Shown in pieces: positions 36,737-45,558 of a stretch of 64,000 bases of DNA. The translations under genes were made by a program, and so were the position numbers. This DNA comes from Pseudomonas frederiksbergensis (GTDB lineage: Bacteria; Pseudomonadota; Gammaproteobacteria; Pseudomonadales; Pseudomonadaceae), in the NCBI RefSeq assembly GCF_003732705.1, contig NZ_MOBR01000006.1:415287-479286 (forward strand), in the 5' to 3' direction. The notes beneath the pieces were generated by a model. It had not been told where the DNA came from. It saw nothing but the letters and a program-made list of their open reading frames with translations, and searched no databases. Each line of letters opens with the position of its first letter. The stretch's first letter is position 1.

Positions 36737-37831
36737 ATGTTCAAAGGCTTGTCCCTGCTTTTTATCCTCCTGCTCAGCCAAACGGCCCACGCCGAATACT
36801 GGCCCGCTGAACAATGGTCGCCCGGCCCGAAAGTCACCGGCGCGGCCCTCGAAGCTCTGGAAACCTACGCCTTCCCACCCCGCGATGACACCACCCGAAC
36901 AGGCATCCGCACTGACGCCTTGCTGGTGATCCGCGACGGTCAACTGATCTACGAACGCTACGCCGGCCCAACCACCGCTGACACGCCGCACCTGACCTGG
37001 TCCATCAGCAAAAGCCTGATGGCGGCGGTGCTCGGCGTGGCCTATGGCGAAGGCCTGTTCACCTTGCAGGACCCAGCGGTGAAGTTTTACCCGGCGCTGG
37101 AAAACCACCCGGCGATCACCCTGGCCGACCTGCTGCACTGGGCGTCCGGCCTGGACTGGCAGGAAGACTACGAATACGCGCCGCTGAAATCCTCGGTGGT
37201 GGCCATGCTCTACACCCGTGGCCACTCGAACATGGCAGCGTTCACCGCCGGGCACGATGAATACGCTGCGCCGGGCCAGGCGTTTCGCTATTCCAGCGGC
37301 GACAGCAACCTGCTCTCGGCAGCGCTGAAAAACATCGTCGGCCCGAGCCGTTATCCCGACTATCCGTGGACTGCATTGTTCGAGCCGCTGGGGATTCGTC
37401 ATGCCGTCTGGGAAACCGACGCCACCGGGGCGTTTGTCGCCTCATCCTATGCCTACCTCACCGCCCGGGACCTGGCGCGGATTGGGCTGTTGATGGCGCG
37501 AGACGGTCGTTGGGGTGATCGGCAATTGCTGCCCAAGGACTGGGTCGCCTTCAACCGCGAGCCCTTCGCCGGTTATCGCGCCCATCAGGACGAGGCCGTG
37601 CCGGGTGGCCAGTGGTGGCTCAATCGCGCAGTGGACGGCGCGGCACAACCTTGGCCCGATGCGCCTGCCGACACCTTTGCGGCGCTGGGCCATTGGGGGC
37701 AGGCGCTGTACGTGATCCCCAGCGAAAACCTGGTGATCGTGCGGTATGGCGATGATCGCGACGGCAGCTACCGGCACAACGAATTGCTCAAGTTCGCGCT
37801 CAAGGCGTTTGCCGGGAAGGTGCAGCCATGA
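36737..37831 (+). CDS. Exported serine hydrolase, class C beta-lactamase/penicillin-binding fold
   Basis: Encodes 364 residues with a signal peptide (MFKGLSLLFILLLSQTAHA). The SxxK nucleophile motif is S89-I-S-K92 in HLTWSISKSLM. A YSSGD element stands in the Tyr position, and GHWGQ replaces the KTG box, as in EstB/6-aminohexanoate-dimer-hydrolase-like enzymes. Those hydrolyse esters, amides or D-amino-acid bonds, so beta-lactamase activity should not be assumed. No strong ribosome site is seen, and ATG 36713 is an alternative. The last 4 bp overlap the next gene, so the pair is coupled. Confidence 0.82.
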   Translation: MFKGLSLLFILLLSQTAHAEYWPAEQWSPGPKVTGAALEALETYAFPPRDDTTRTGIRTDALLVIRDGQLIYERYAGPTTADTPHLTWSISKSLMAAVLGVAYGEGLFTLQDPAVKFYPALENHPAITLADLLHWASGLDWQEDYEYAPLKSSVVAMLYTRGHSNMAAFTAGHDEYAAPGQAFRYSSGDSNLLSAALKNIVGPSRYPDYPWTALFEPLGIRHAVWETDATGAFVASSYAYLTARDLARIGLLMARDGRWGDRQLLPKDWVAFNREPFAGYRAHQDEAVPGGQWWLNRAVDGAAQPWPDAPADTFAALGHWGQALYVIPSENLVIVRYGDDRDGSYRHNELLKFALKAFAGKVQP

Positions 37832-38151
37832 GCCTTTTTGTTCGCCGTCGTCCGTTCTCCAGCGTCTTTTTATTACTGCTGGTTTTGCTGCTCGGCTGGA
37901 TCTGGCAGGAGCGGGTGGCGCTCTGGGCGTTCCCGGACATCATCAGTGCCTACACCGCCAAGGAATATTGCTCGTGCCGGTATGTGATGAACAATGACGT
38001 CGGGTACTGCCGGGGCTACGTGAAGCAGTGGTTGCCCTTCAGCGGGTTTACCGATGATGACGCTGCCAAACATGTGACGGTCAGTGGCATGGGCCGCAGC
38101 AACAGCGCGCAGTGGATCGGCGAACGCCAGGGCTGTCGCCTGCAACCCTGA
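37828..38151 (+). CDS. Small membrane-anchored Cys-containing protein, partner of the serine hydrolase
   Basis: Encodes 107 residues. A basic N-terminus and one hydrophobic segment (about residues 12-25) are followed by a periplasmic domain with CSCRYVMNNDVGYC and a terminal Cys in RQGCRLQP. The four cysteines suggest disulfides. The ATGA overlap with the hydrolase gene argues for a joint function, such as an anchor, inhibitor or cofactor of the hydrolase. I do not recognise a characterised family. Confidence 0.7.
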   Translation: MSLFVRRRPFSSVFLLLLVLLLGWIWQERVALWAFPDIISAYTAKEYCSCRYVMNNDVGYCRGYVKQWLPFSGFTDDDAAKHVTVSGMGRSNSAQWIGERQGCRLQP

Positions 38152-38166
38152 GACGATCGTATTTTT

Positions 38167-38233
38167 TGTAGGAGCAAGGCTTGCCCGCGATGGCATCCCT
38201 GAGATCGCTATCGCGGGCAAGCCTTGCTCCTAC
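38167..38233. repeat. REP doublet (REPIN), GTAGGAGCAAGGCTTGCCCGCGA type
   Basis: A compact inverted pair (about 67 bp overall) between the Cys-containing protein gene and the YceI gene. Confidence 0.92.
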
Positions 38234-38302
38234 CGGTTTCGGTTTGCAACAGGGCCACGCCCGGTTAAGGTTCGCTCAGGTTTATCTGCCCCACGGGTCT
38301 TT

Positions 38303-38893
38303 ATGTTCAACCGCTCCCTCTGCAAAACCCTCGCCTTCCTGCTTCTGACCGGTGCCACGCTGTCGGCCCACGCCGATTGGTATCTCGATGGCGAGTCGTC
38401 GCGGCTGTCGTTCATCAGCACCAAAAACGCCAATATTTCCGAAGTGCAGCGCTTTCTGGTGCTGCACGGCAAGGTCGATCCCAAGGGGCTGGCGCAGGTG
38501 GAAGTCGAGATGGATTCGGTGAACAGCGGCATCCCGCTGCGTGACGAGCGGATGCGCAAGGACCTGTTCGAGATCCAGACCTTCCCTGATGCCGTGATCA
38601 CCGCGCAGATCGACCTGCGCCCGATCAACGACCTGGCCCCCGGCGCCCAACTGGAATTGCGTTTGCCGCTGACCGTCAACCTTCACGGCAAACAACACGA
38701 ATACAGCGCCGAACTGCTGGCGACCCGTCTCGATGACCGGCGCTTTCAGGTGGTGACCCTGGAGCCGCTGGTGATCAACGCTGAAGATTTTGACCTGGCC
38801 CCGGGGCTGGAAGGTTTGCGCAAGGTCGCCGGTTTGTCGGCCATCAGTCTGTCGGTGCCGGTGAGTGCGGTGCTGATTTTCACGGCGCGCTGA
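38303..38893 (+). CDS. YceI-family periplasmic lipid-binding protein
   Basis: Encodes 196 residues with a signal peptide cleaved after LSAHA. The YceI beta-barrel starts at WYLDGESSRLSFISTKNANI. LRDERMRKDLFEIQTFPDA is the family's most conserved stretch, and LTVNLHGKQHEYSAE follows. YceI proteins bind isoprenoid or fatty amides in a long hydrophobic pocket. It lies 1 bp upstream of the ClsB-like gene, so a shared envelope-lipid role is likely. ATG 38303 gives a proper signal peptide; upstream in-frame ATGs do not. Confidence 0.9.
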   Translation: MFNRSLCKTLAFLLLTGATLSAHADWYLDGESSRLSFISTKNANISEVQRFLVLHGKVDPKGLAQVEVEMDSVNSGIPLRDERMRKDLFEIQTFPDAVITAQIDLRPINDLAPGAQLELRLPLTVNLHGKQHEYSAELLATRLDDRRFQVVTLEPLVINAEDFDLAPGLEGLRKVAGLSAISLSVPVSAVLIFTAR

Positions 38894-38894
38894 C

Positions 38895-40052
38895 ATGGCC
38901 GGCGCCGTATTTCCGTGGCGTGAAGGCAATCGCTTTGAATTGCTGATCGATGGCCCGCAGTTCTTCCCGCGCATGTTGGTGGCGATTGCCCGGGCTGAAG
39001 AACAGGTCGAACTGGAGCTGTATCTGGTGGAGGCGGGGGCCTGCGCCGAGGCGATGGTCCAGGCGTTGGTGCAAGCCGCCGAACGCGGTGTGCGGGTGCG
39101 CTGCCTGTTCGATGACTATGGCAGCCTGGCGTTCACGCTGAACCTGCGCCAACGCTTGATGGCGGCGGGTGTGGAGCTGCGTTTCTACAATCGCTTGAGC
39201 TGGCGGCGTTGGGTCGGCAATTTCTATCGCGATCACCGCAAGCTGTTGTTAGTGGACCAGAGCCTGGCGGTGGTCGGCGGCACAGGCGTCACGGATGAGT
39301 TCTGGACGCCGGGCGAAGACACCAGCGAATGGCACGAAGTGATGGTCGAAATCAGCGGCCCTCTGGTGCTTGACTGGCAATTGCTGTTCGACCGCCAATG
39401 GATTGCCAACCGCCACCGCCGCGCCTGGAAACCCGCCTCGCACTTCGGCTTGCCACGTTTGCCCCGCGTGCCGTCCATGGGTGAGGGCATGGGCCGGGTG
39501 GCCTATGCCGACGCCCGCCAGCACCGGGACATCCTGCAATCGTTATTCCGTGCCTTGAACAGCGGGCAGCAACGCATCTGGCTGGCCACGCCGTATTTCC
39601 TGCCGACCTGGAAAGTCCGCCGCTCCTTGCGCAAGGCCGCCGCACGTGGCATCGACGTGCGTCTGCTGCTGACCGGTCCGCGCACCGATCACCCGTCGGT
39701 GCGTTACGCCGGCCATCGCTACTACCCGCGACTGCTCAAGGCCGGGGTGAAAATCTTCGAATACCAGCCGTGTTTCCTGCACCTGAAAATGGTCCTGGTG
39801 GACGATTGGGTGAGCATCGGCTCGTGCAACTTCGACCACTGGAATTTGCGCTTCAATCTGGAAGCCAACCTGGAAGCGCTGGACCGCGGATTGACGGAGG
39901 CGGTGGTGGCGAGTTTCGAAAAGGACTTTGCCCTGAGCCAGGAAGTCAGCCTGGAGGAGTGGCAACGCCGGCCATTGTGGCGGCGGGTCAAGCAGCGGGT
40001 GTGGGGATGGGTGGATCGGTTAGTGGTGAACCTGCTGGATCGCCGGGGCTAA
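38895..40052 (+). CDS. clsB: Cardiolipin synthase ClsB-like phospholipase D family protein
   Basis: Encodes 385 residues with two HKD-type PLD motifs: DHRKLLLVD (about residues 114-122) and HLKMVLVDDWVSIGSCNFD in the C-terminal half. It lacks the two N-terminal TM helices of ClsA, as in E. coli ClsB (YbhO). ClsB enzymes join phosphatidylglycerol with another phospholipid to form cardiolipin or related lipids at the inner membrane. It is in an operon with the YceI gene (1-bp gap). A REP cluster follows. Confidence 0.87.
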   Translation: MAGAVFPWREGNRFELLIDGPQFFPRMLVAIARAEEQVELELYLVEAGACAEAMVQALVQAAERGVRVRCLFDDYGSLAFTLNLRQRLMAAGVELRFYNRLSWRRWVGNFYRDHRKLLLVDQSLAVVGGTGVTDEFWTPGEDTSEWHEVMVEISGPLVLDWQLLFDRQWIANRHRRAWKPASHFGLPRLPRVPSMGEGMGRVAYADARQHRDILQSLFRALNSGQQRIWLATPYFLPTWKVRRSLRKAAARGIDVRLLLTGPRTDHPSVRYAGHRYYPRLLKAGVKIFEYQPCFLHLKMVLVDDWVSIGSCNFDHWNLRFNLEANLEALDRGLTEAVVASFEKDFALSQEVSLEEWQRRPLWRRVKQRVWGWVDRLVVNLLDRRG

Positions 40053-40072
40053 TCGATAACACCGACGACCCC

Positions 40073-40436
40073 TGTAGGAGCGAGGCTTGCCCGCGAAGAC
40101 GGTGTGTCAGTCGACATCAATTTTGAATGACACACCGCATTCGCGGGCAAGCCTCGCTCCTACAGGGGATTTGCGTCGGGCACAAAATCTGATGGCAACC
40201 CGAAACAACTGTGGGAGCGAGCTTGCTCGCGATGGCGGCATAACAGTCAACAGAGATGTTGAATGTGATGGCCTCTTCGCGGGCAAGCCTCGCTCCTACA
40301 GGGGATTTGTGTTGGGCACAAAATCTGATGGCAACCCGAAACAACTGTGGGAGCGAGCCTGCTCGCGAAGGCGGATTAACATTCGACGACGATGTTGAAT
40401 GTGATGGCCTCTTCGCGGGCAAGCCTCGCTCCTACA
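40073..40436. repeat. Cluster of three REP doublets with a 136-bp tandem duplication
   Basis: Doublets occupy 40073-40164, 40210-40300 and 40346-40436. The last two belong to a 136-bp tandem repeat (about 40165-40300 and 40301-40436) that includes the linker GGCACAAAATCTGATGGCAA. In both repeated units the left arm is of the GTGGGAGCGAGC class and the right arm of the GTAGGAGCGAGGCTTGCC class, so they are hybrid REPINs. Confidence 0.92.
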
Positions 40437-40446
40437 AAGGGGGATT

Positions 40447-40549
40447 GATCGTTCCCACGCTCTGGCGTGGGAATGCAGCCCGTGACGCTCCGCGTCACTG
40501 GACGCGGAGCGTCCCCAGAGGCATTCCCACGCAGAGCGTGGGAACGATC
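40447..40549. repeat. GATCGTTCCCACGC-family inverted repeat
   Basis: A complete ~103-bp copy directly next to the REP cluster and ending 8 bp before the bglX stop. With the REP cluster it fills the ~500-bp gap between clsB and bglX, and no gene is seen there. Confidence 0.88.
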
Positions 40550-40556
40550 AACGGCG

Positions 40557-42848
40557 TTACAGCAATTCGAAGCTCTGCTGCGTCACGTCCTGGGAGTCCA
40601 GGCCGATCTGTACGTTGAACTTGCCTGGCTCTGCGGCGTATTTGAGTTGGGCGTTGTAGAACTTCAGGTCGTCCTCGGTAATGGTGAAGTGCACGACTTT
40701 CTGTTCGCCGGCCTTGAGCATGACTTTCTGGAAGTTCTTCAGTTCCTTGACCGGGCGGATCATCGAGCCGGTGACGTCCTGGATGTACAACTGCACCACG
40801 GTTTCGCCATCACGCTGGCCGGTGTTTTTCACCATGACGCTGGCGTCGAGCTTGCCGGTTTTGTTCAGGGTGGTCGACGACAGCGCCATGTCGTCCACGC
40901 TGAACGTGGTGTAGCTCAGGCCGAAACCGAACGGGAACAGCGGTCCGGTGGTGTCGTCGAAATACTGCGAGGTGTAGTTGCCCGGTTTACCCGGCGTGAA
41001 CGGCCGCCCAATGCTCAGGTGGTTGTAGTAGGTCGGAATCTGCCCCACCGAACGCGGGAAGGTGATCGGCAATTTGCCCGATGGGTTGTAGTCGCCGAAC
41101 AGCACGTCAGCGATGGCGTTGCCGCCTTCGGTGCCGCTGAACCAGGTTTCCAGAATCGCGTCAGCCTGATCTTTCTCTTCGAGAATCGACAGCGGACGGC
41201 CGTTCATCAACACCAGCACCAGCGGTTTGCCAGTCGCTTTCAACGCCTTGATCAACTCGCGCTGATTGGCCGGGATGTTCAGGTCAGTACGGCTCGACGA
41301 TTCGTGGGACATGCCACGGGATTCGCCGACCGCTGCCACCACCACATCTGCATCCTTGGCGGCTTTCACCGCTTCGTCGATCAGCACCTGGGCCGAACGC
41401 GGATCGTCCACCACTTCCGGCGCATCGAAGTTCAGGAAGTTGAGGTAATCGAGGACTTTCTTGTCGCTGGTGATGTTGGCGCCACGGGCGTAGATCAGCG
41501 TGGCTTTGTCGGCCACGGCGGCGTTCATGCCGTCGAACAGGGTCACCGATTGTGCCGGTTTGCCGGCAGCGGCCCAGCTACCCATCATGTCGATTGGCGC
41601 TTTAGCCAACGGACCGACCAGAGCGATTTTCGCGGTTTTCTTCAGCGGCAGGGTTTCATTCTGGTTTTTCAGCAACACCAGGCTGCGGCGCGCAACGTCG
41701 CGGGCCTCCGGGCGGTGCAAACGGTTTTCGGCATAGGTGTCGGCCGGGTCATCTTCAGCCTTGCCGATACGCAGGTACGGGTCCTTGAACAGGCCCATGT
41801 CGTACTTGGCGGCCAGCACTTCACGCACGGCGTTGTCGATGTCTTTCTGTTCGATGTCGCCCGACTTCAACAATCCCGGCAGCTCTTTGCCGTAGAGGGT
41901 GTCGTTCATGCTCATGTCGATGCCGGCCTTGATCGCCAGCTTCGCCGCTTCACGACCGTCCGCCGCGACACCGTGCTTGATCAGCTCGAAAATCGCCCCG
42001 TGGTCGCTGACCGCCAGGCCTTTGAAGCCCCATTCCTTGCGCAACAGGTCGTTCATCAGCCAGGTGTTGGCGGTGGCCGGCACGCCGTTGATCGAGTTCA
42101 GCGCAACCATCACCCCGCCAGCGCCGGCATCAATCGCGGCGCGGTACGGCGGCAGGTAGTCCTGGTACATCTTGACCGGGCTCATGTCGACGACGTTGTA
42201 GTCGCGACCGCCCTCGACCGCGCCATACAAGGCGAAGTGCTTGACGCTGGCCATGATGCTGTCGGCCGCGTTGGCGCCCTGACCCTGGAAGGCCTTGACC
42301 ATCACGCCGGCAATGCGCGAGACCAGATAGGTGTCTTCACCGAAACCTTCGGAAGTCCTGCCCCAGCGTGGGTCGCGAGAGATATCGACCATCGGCGCGA
42401 ACGTGATGTCGAGGCTGTCGGCAGCGGCTTCCTTGGCGGCGATGCGCCCGGAGCGCCCGATAGCGTCCATGTCCCAGCTCGAAGCCAGGGCAATCGGGAT
42501 CGGGAAAATCGTGCGGTGGCCGTGAATCACGTCATAGGCGAAGAACATCGGGATCTTCAACCGGCTGCGCATGGCCGCGTCCTGCATCGGACGGTTTTCC
42601 GGGCGGGTGATCGAGTTGAACGTGCCACCAATGTTGCCGGCTGCAATTTCCTTGCGGATCAGCTCCCGAGGCATTTCCGGGCCGATGCTGATCAGGCGCA
42701 ATTGGCCGATTTTTTCATCGAGGGTCATTTGCTTCATCAGGTTGCTGATGAAGGCGTCCTTGTTCTCCAGGGGTGCGGGGGTCGTGGCGGCCAGTACGGT
42801 ATGACTGGCCAGACTGACGAACAGGCCCAGCAAACACAGCTTCTTCAT
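40557..42848 (-). CDS. bglX: Periplasmic beta-glucosidase BglX (GH3)
   Basis: Encodes 763 residues (E. coli BglX is 765) with a signal peptide (KKLCLLGLFVSLASHTVLA). GH3 N-domain motifs include APMVDISRDPRWGRTSEGFG and the nucleophile region GLAVSDHGAI with Asp282. The C-domain and the fibronectin type III-like end (residues about 670-763) are complete. It hydrolyses beta-glucosides and oligosaccharides in the periplasm. I use ATG 42848; a TTG five codons upstream is less likely. It is a single-gene unit. Confidence 0.96.
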   Translation of the reverse strand: MKKLCLLGLFVSLASHTVLAATTPAPLENKDAFISNLMKQMTLDEKIGQLRLISIGPEMPRELIRKEIAAGNIGGTFNSITRPENRPMQDAAMRSRLKIPMFFAYDVIHGHRTIFPIPIALASSWDMDAIGRSGRIAAKEAAADSLDITFAPMVDISRDPRWGRTSEGFGEDTYLVSRIAGVMVKAFQGQGANAADSIMASVKHFALYGAVEGGRDYNVVDMSPVKMYQDYLPPYRAAIDAGAGGVMVALNSINGVPATANTWLMNDLLRKEWGFKGLAVSDHGAIFELIKHGVAADGREAAKLAIKAGIDMSMNDTLYGKELPGLLKSGDIEQKDIDNAVREVLAAKYDMGLFKDPYLRIGKAEDDPADTYAENRLHRPEARDVARRSLVLLKNQNETLPLKKTAKIALVGPLAKAPIDMMGSWAAAGKPAQSVTLFDGMNAAVADKATLIYARGANITSDKKVLDYLNFLNFDAPEVVDDPRSAQVLIDEAVKAAKDADVVVAAVGESRGMSHESSSRTDLNIPANQRELIKALKATGKPLVLVLMNGRPLSILEEKDQADAILETWFSGTEGGNAIADVLFGDYNPSGKLPITFPRSVGQIPTYYNHLSIGRPFTPGKPGNYTSQYFDDTTGPLFPFGFGLSYTTFSVDDMALSSTTLNKTGKLDASVMVKNTGQRDGETVVQLYIQDVTGSMIRPVKELKNFQKVMLKAGEQKVVHFTITEDDLKFYNAQLKYAAEPGKFNVQIGLDSQDVTQQSFELL

Positions 42849-43097
42849 GAATAGTTTTCTCAAAGGCCTAAACGGCAGTGAATATGCGCCGGTCAGCCAA
42901 AATTTAGGGAGCGACTATTGTTGTTCGGGCGTTGTTCAGGAAAATGCAGCACACTTCTGAACTCTTTTTCGCGCAGGGCATCTTTTAGCCCATTGGCCCG
43001 ATGCAATCCAGTGGTGGCGGCAGATTATGCCTCATCCACCTGGTTTGAAGGCCGCGGGTTGTTTTTCAACGGAATGTGCACGGGAGCATCACCTGAC

Positions 43098-43706
43098 ATG
43101 AATGTACGACTCAACTATCGATCGAGCCTGCAAGTCGCGGCACTGATGCTGCTGACCACCCTGCTGGCCGGCTGCGGCATCAACAACATTCCGACCCTCG
43201 ACGAACAGGCCAAGGCTGCCTGGGGCCAGGTGCAGAACCAGTACCAACGCCGGGCGGATCTGATCCCCAACCTGGTAGAAACGGTCAAGGGCTACGCCAA
43301 GCACGAAGAAGACACCCTGACCGCCGTGGTCGAAGCCCGGGCCAAGGCGACGTCGATCCAGGTCGATGCCAACACCCTCGACAACCCGGAAAAACTCAAA
43401 CAGTTCCAAGCGGCCCAAGATCAACTGACCGGTGCCCTGAGTCGTTTGATGGTGGTGTCCGAACGCTACCCGGACCTCAAGGCCAACCAGAATTTCCTGG
43501 CCCTGCAGTCGCAACTTGAAGGCACCGAGAACCGCATCGCCGTGGCCCGCCGCGACTTCATCCTCGCGGTGCAGAAATACAACACCGAAATCCGCACCTT
43601 CCCCGGTCGCCTGTGGCACAGCGTGATGTACAGCGATTTGCCGATCCGCGAAACCTTTGAAGCGACCAGCCCGGATGCCGAAAAAGCACCGCAAGTGAAA
43701 TTCTGA
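43098..43706 (+). CDS. LemA family lipoprotein
   Basis: Encodes 202 residues. The lipobox LLAGC places Cys26 as the lipid anchor, so this LemA is a predicted lipoprotein rather than a single-TM protein. The LemA helical bundle follows (WGQVQNQYQRRADLIPNLVE, FLALQSQLEGTENRIAVARR). It has no relation to the GacS kinase once called LemA. It is the first gene of a LemA-TPM-TPM unit that is common in Gram-negative bacteria. The function is unknown, with an envelope role presumed. GGGAG precedes the chosen ATG. Confidence 0.9.
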   Translation: MNVRLNYRSSLQVAALMLLTTLLAGCGINNIPTLDEQAKAAWGQVQNQYQRRADLIPNLVETVKGYAKHEEDTLTAVVEARAKATSIQVDANTLDNPEKLKQFQAAQDQLTGALSRLMVVSERYPDLKANQNFLALQSQLEGTENRIAVARRDFILAVQKYNTEIRTFPGRLWHSVMYSDLPIRETFEATSPDAEKAPQVKF

Positions 43707-43716
43707 CGAATAGCTC

Positions 43717-43790
43717 CAAGTTGTAAGCGGCAAGCTGCAAGCGAGGGCAACGCGTACCGCTTCTACTTGGCGCTTGCCGCTTAAAACTTG
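43717..43790. repeat. Inverted repeat of the AAGCGGCAAGC type
   Basis: Left arm 43717-43735 and right arm 43772-43790 match at 18 of 19 bases (CAAGTTGTAAGCGGCAAGC). It forms a long hairpin between the LemA and first TPM genes. It may be a transcription attenuator or a dispersed repeat. Confidence 0.75.
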
Positions 43791-43812
43791 CCGCTGTCCC
43801 GGAGGGATCCCA

Positions 43813-44568
43813 ATGCGCGTGTTGAAGATGGGCCTGGTGCTGTTGCTCTGGGTGGTTGCAGTCACGGCCCAGGCCGAGTTGAAGTTCCCGCCGCTGACCG
43901 GGCGGGTGGTGGACAACGCGCAGATGATCGAGCCGGCGGTGCGCGAGCAATTGACGCAGCAACTCCAGGCCCACGAAACGGCGACCGGCGAGCAATTGGT
44001 GGTGGTGACGCTGCCGGACTTGCAGGGCACCGACATCGCCGATTTCGGTTATCAACTCGGTCGCGCCTGGGGCATCGGCCAGAAGGACAAGAACAACGGA
44101 GCGCTGCTGATCGTCGCTCGGGATGAGCGCAAGCTGCGGATCGAAGTCGGTTATGGCCTGGAAGATCGCCTGACCGATGCCCAGAGTTCGGTGATCATCA
44201 ACCAGGTGATCACACCGGCGTTCAAGACCGGCAATTTCAGCAAAGGCATCAGCGACGGTGTCGCGGCGATGTTGGTGGTGTTGGGCGGCAGTCCGCTGGA
44301 TGAACCATCGACGGTTTATGAGCCGCGAGGTGATGAGGACAGCGATTTCGTTTCGCGCCATCCCGGTGTGTTCATCTTTCTGGTCATGCTGTTCATCCTG
44401 ACTATTTTCATCTGCCAGATGCTCGGTATCCTGCCGACCGGCCGAGGCGGCTCCGGTGGTTCGAGCGGCGGTTTCGGCGGGGGAGGGTTTGGCGGCGGCG
44501 GTGGAGGCGGGGGCTTCAGCGGTGGCGGGGGCAGTTTCGGGGGCGGCGGTTCGTCGGGCGGCTGGTGA
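43813..44568 (+). CDS. TPM-domain (YgcG-like) membrane protein with Gly-rich tail
   Basis: Encodes 251 residues. It has a signal peptide (cut after AQA) and a TPM domain at about residues 25-150 (VDNAQMIEPAVREQLTQQLQ, RLTDAQSSVIINQVITPAF). One TM segment lies near residues 190-210, then a very Gly/Ser/Phe-rich C-terminus. TPM domains of this kind are exported, and related plant proteins act in photosystem II repair. Here it is coupled by context to LemA. The Gly-rich tail is normal for the family. Confidence 0.9.
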   Translation: MRVLKMGLVLLLWVVAVTAQAELKFPPLTGRVVDNAQMIEPAVREQLTQQLQAHETATGEQLVVVTLPDLQGTDIADFGYQLGRAWGIGQKDKNNGALLIVARDERKLRIEVGYGLEDRLTDAQSSVIINQVITPAFKTGNFSKGISDGVAAMLVVLGGSPLDEPSTVYEPRGDEDSDFVSRHPGVFIFLVMLFILTIFICQMLGILPTGRGGSGGSSGGFGGGGFGGGGGGGGFSGGGGSFGGGGSSGGW

Positions 44569-44611
44569 TAACACTACTAATAAAAACAAATGGGAATAGG
44601 CACTGATAGAC

Positions 44612-45229
44612 ATGGCATTACTGACTGAACACGAACAACGCAAAGTCGCCGAGGCGATTGCCCGGGTCGAGCGTGAAACCGACGCCGAACTGGTCACCGT
44701 GCTCGCGGCCCGCGCCGACGACTACGCGTACATCCCGCTGCTGTGGGCGAGTTTGCTGGCACTGGTGGTGCCGGGTGTCGTGCACTACCTGACCGGCGTG
44801 CTGACCATGCATAGCCTGTTGCTGGTGCAATGGGCCAGTTTTATCGTGCTGTGCCTGGTGTTCCGCATTCCCAAAGTCACCACCCACCTGATCCCGCGCT
44901 CGGTCCGGCACTGGCGCGCGTCGAACCTGGCCCGCCGACAGTTTCTGGAGCAAAACCTGCACCACACCGTGGGCAGTACCGGGATGCTGATTTTTGTCTG
45001 CGAAGCCGAGCGTTATGTGGAAATCCTGGTGGATGAAGGGATTTCCAAACGGCTGGATAACAAAAGCTGGGACGCGATTGTCGCGGCGTTTACCCAACAG
45101 GTGAAACAGGGCCAGACGTTGCAGGGGTTTGTCACCTGCATCGAGGCCTGCGGCGAGTTGCTCAAGGTGCATGTGCCGGTGACGCAGGTGAGGAATGAAT
45201 TGCCGAATCGGTTGGTGGTGTTGGGGTAG
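44612..45229 (+). CDS. TPM-domain membrane protein (second copy)
   Basis: Encodes 205 residues. An N-terminal TPM segment (EHEQRKVAEAIARVERETDA) precedes two TM helices at about residues 40-85, and a cytoplasmic or periplasmic remainder includes STGMLIFVCEAERYVEILVD. No Gly-rich tail is present. It follows the first TPM gene by 43 bp and likely forms a complex with it and LemA. This three-gene order recurs in proteobacteria, and the role is unknown. Confidence 0.87.
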   Translation: MALLTEHEQRKVAEAIARVERETDAELVTVLAARADDYAYIPLLWASLLALVVPGVVHYLTGVLTMHSLLLVQWASFIVLCLVFRIPKVTTHLIPRSVRHWRASNLARRQFLEQNLHHTVGSTGMLIFVCEAERYVEILVDEGISKRLDNKSWDAIVAAFTQQVKQGQTLQGFVTCIEACGELLKVHVPVTQVRNELPNRLVVLG

Positions 45230-45257
45230 GGTTTGGATTTTTCGTTCGACTTTAGAG

Positions 45258-45459
45258 CCACCCCTCACCCCAACCCTCTCCCCAAAGGGGAGAGGGGGCC
45301 GACCGAGTTGTTCTTTCGAGCTACATCGACCTGAAAAATTGGCGTTGAACTCACATACATCGACTTGAAAAATCGGCGTCGAACTCAGGTTTTGAAATGC
45401 CCCCGGTCGGCTCCCTTTCCCCCTCTCCCCTCTGGGGAGAGGGCTGGGGTGAGGGGTGG
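45258..45459. repeat. 202-bp element with 26-bp inverted termini and internal tandem repeat
   Basis: The ends (45258-45283 and 45434-45459) match at 25 of 26 bases and contain ACCCCTCACCCC. Each end also carries its own small hairpin around CCCTCTCCCC. The interior holds two 32-bp units (45322-45353 and 45356-45387) that differ at a few positions and include TACATCGAC and TGAAAAAT. It is non-coding and resembles a MITE-like or REP-related palindromic unit. It fills most of the gap between the TPM gene and the methyltransferase. Confidence 0.75.
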
Positions 45460-45558
45460 TTTTCAAACCGTTCGGTAAATAACAGCGTGTCCCAAACTCA
45501 CATCCCCCCTAAAATACCCGCCATTCCCCGATTCGCACCGCCCGAGGCCGTTTTGCCC

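Noticed and set aside
40073..40436. Possible CRISPR array because of regularly spaced repeats
   Set aside because: The units are inverted REP palindromes with unequal spacing, the spacers are themselves duplicated, and no cas genes are present.
40467..42854. 795-codon open frame on the plus strand
   Set aside because: Antisense to bglX, which has full GH3 motifs and a signal peptide.
42849..42863. TTG start for BglX five codons upstream
   Set aside because: ATG 42848 gives a better signal peptide N-terminus.
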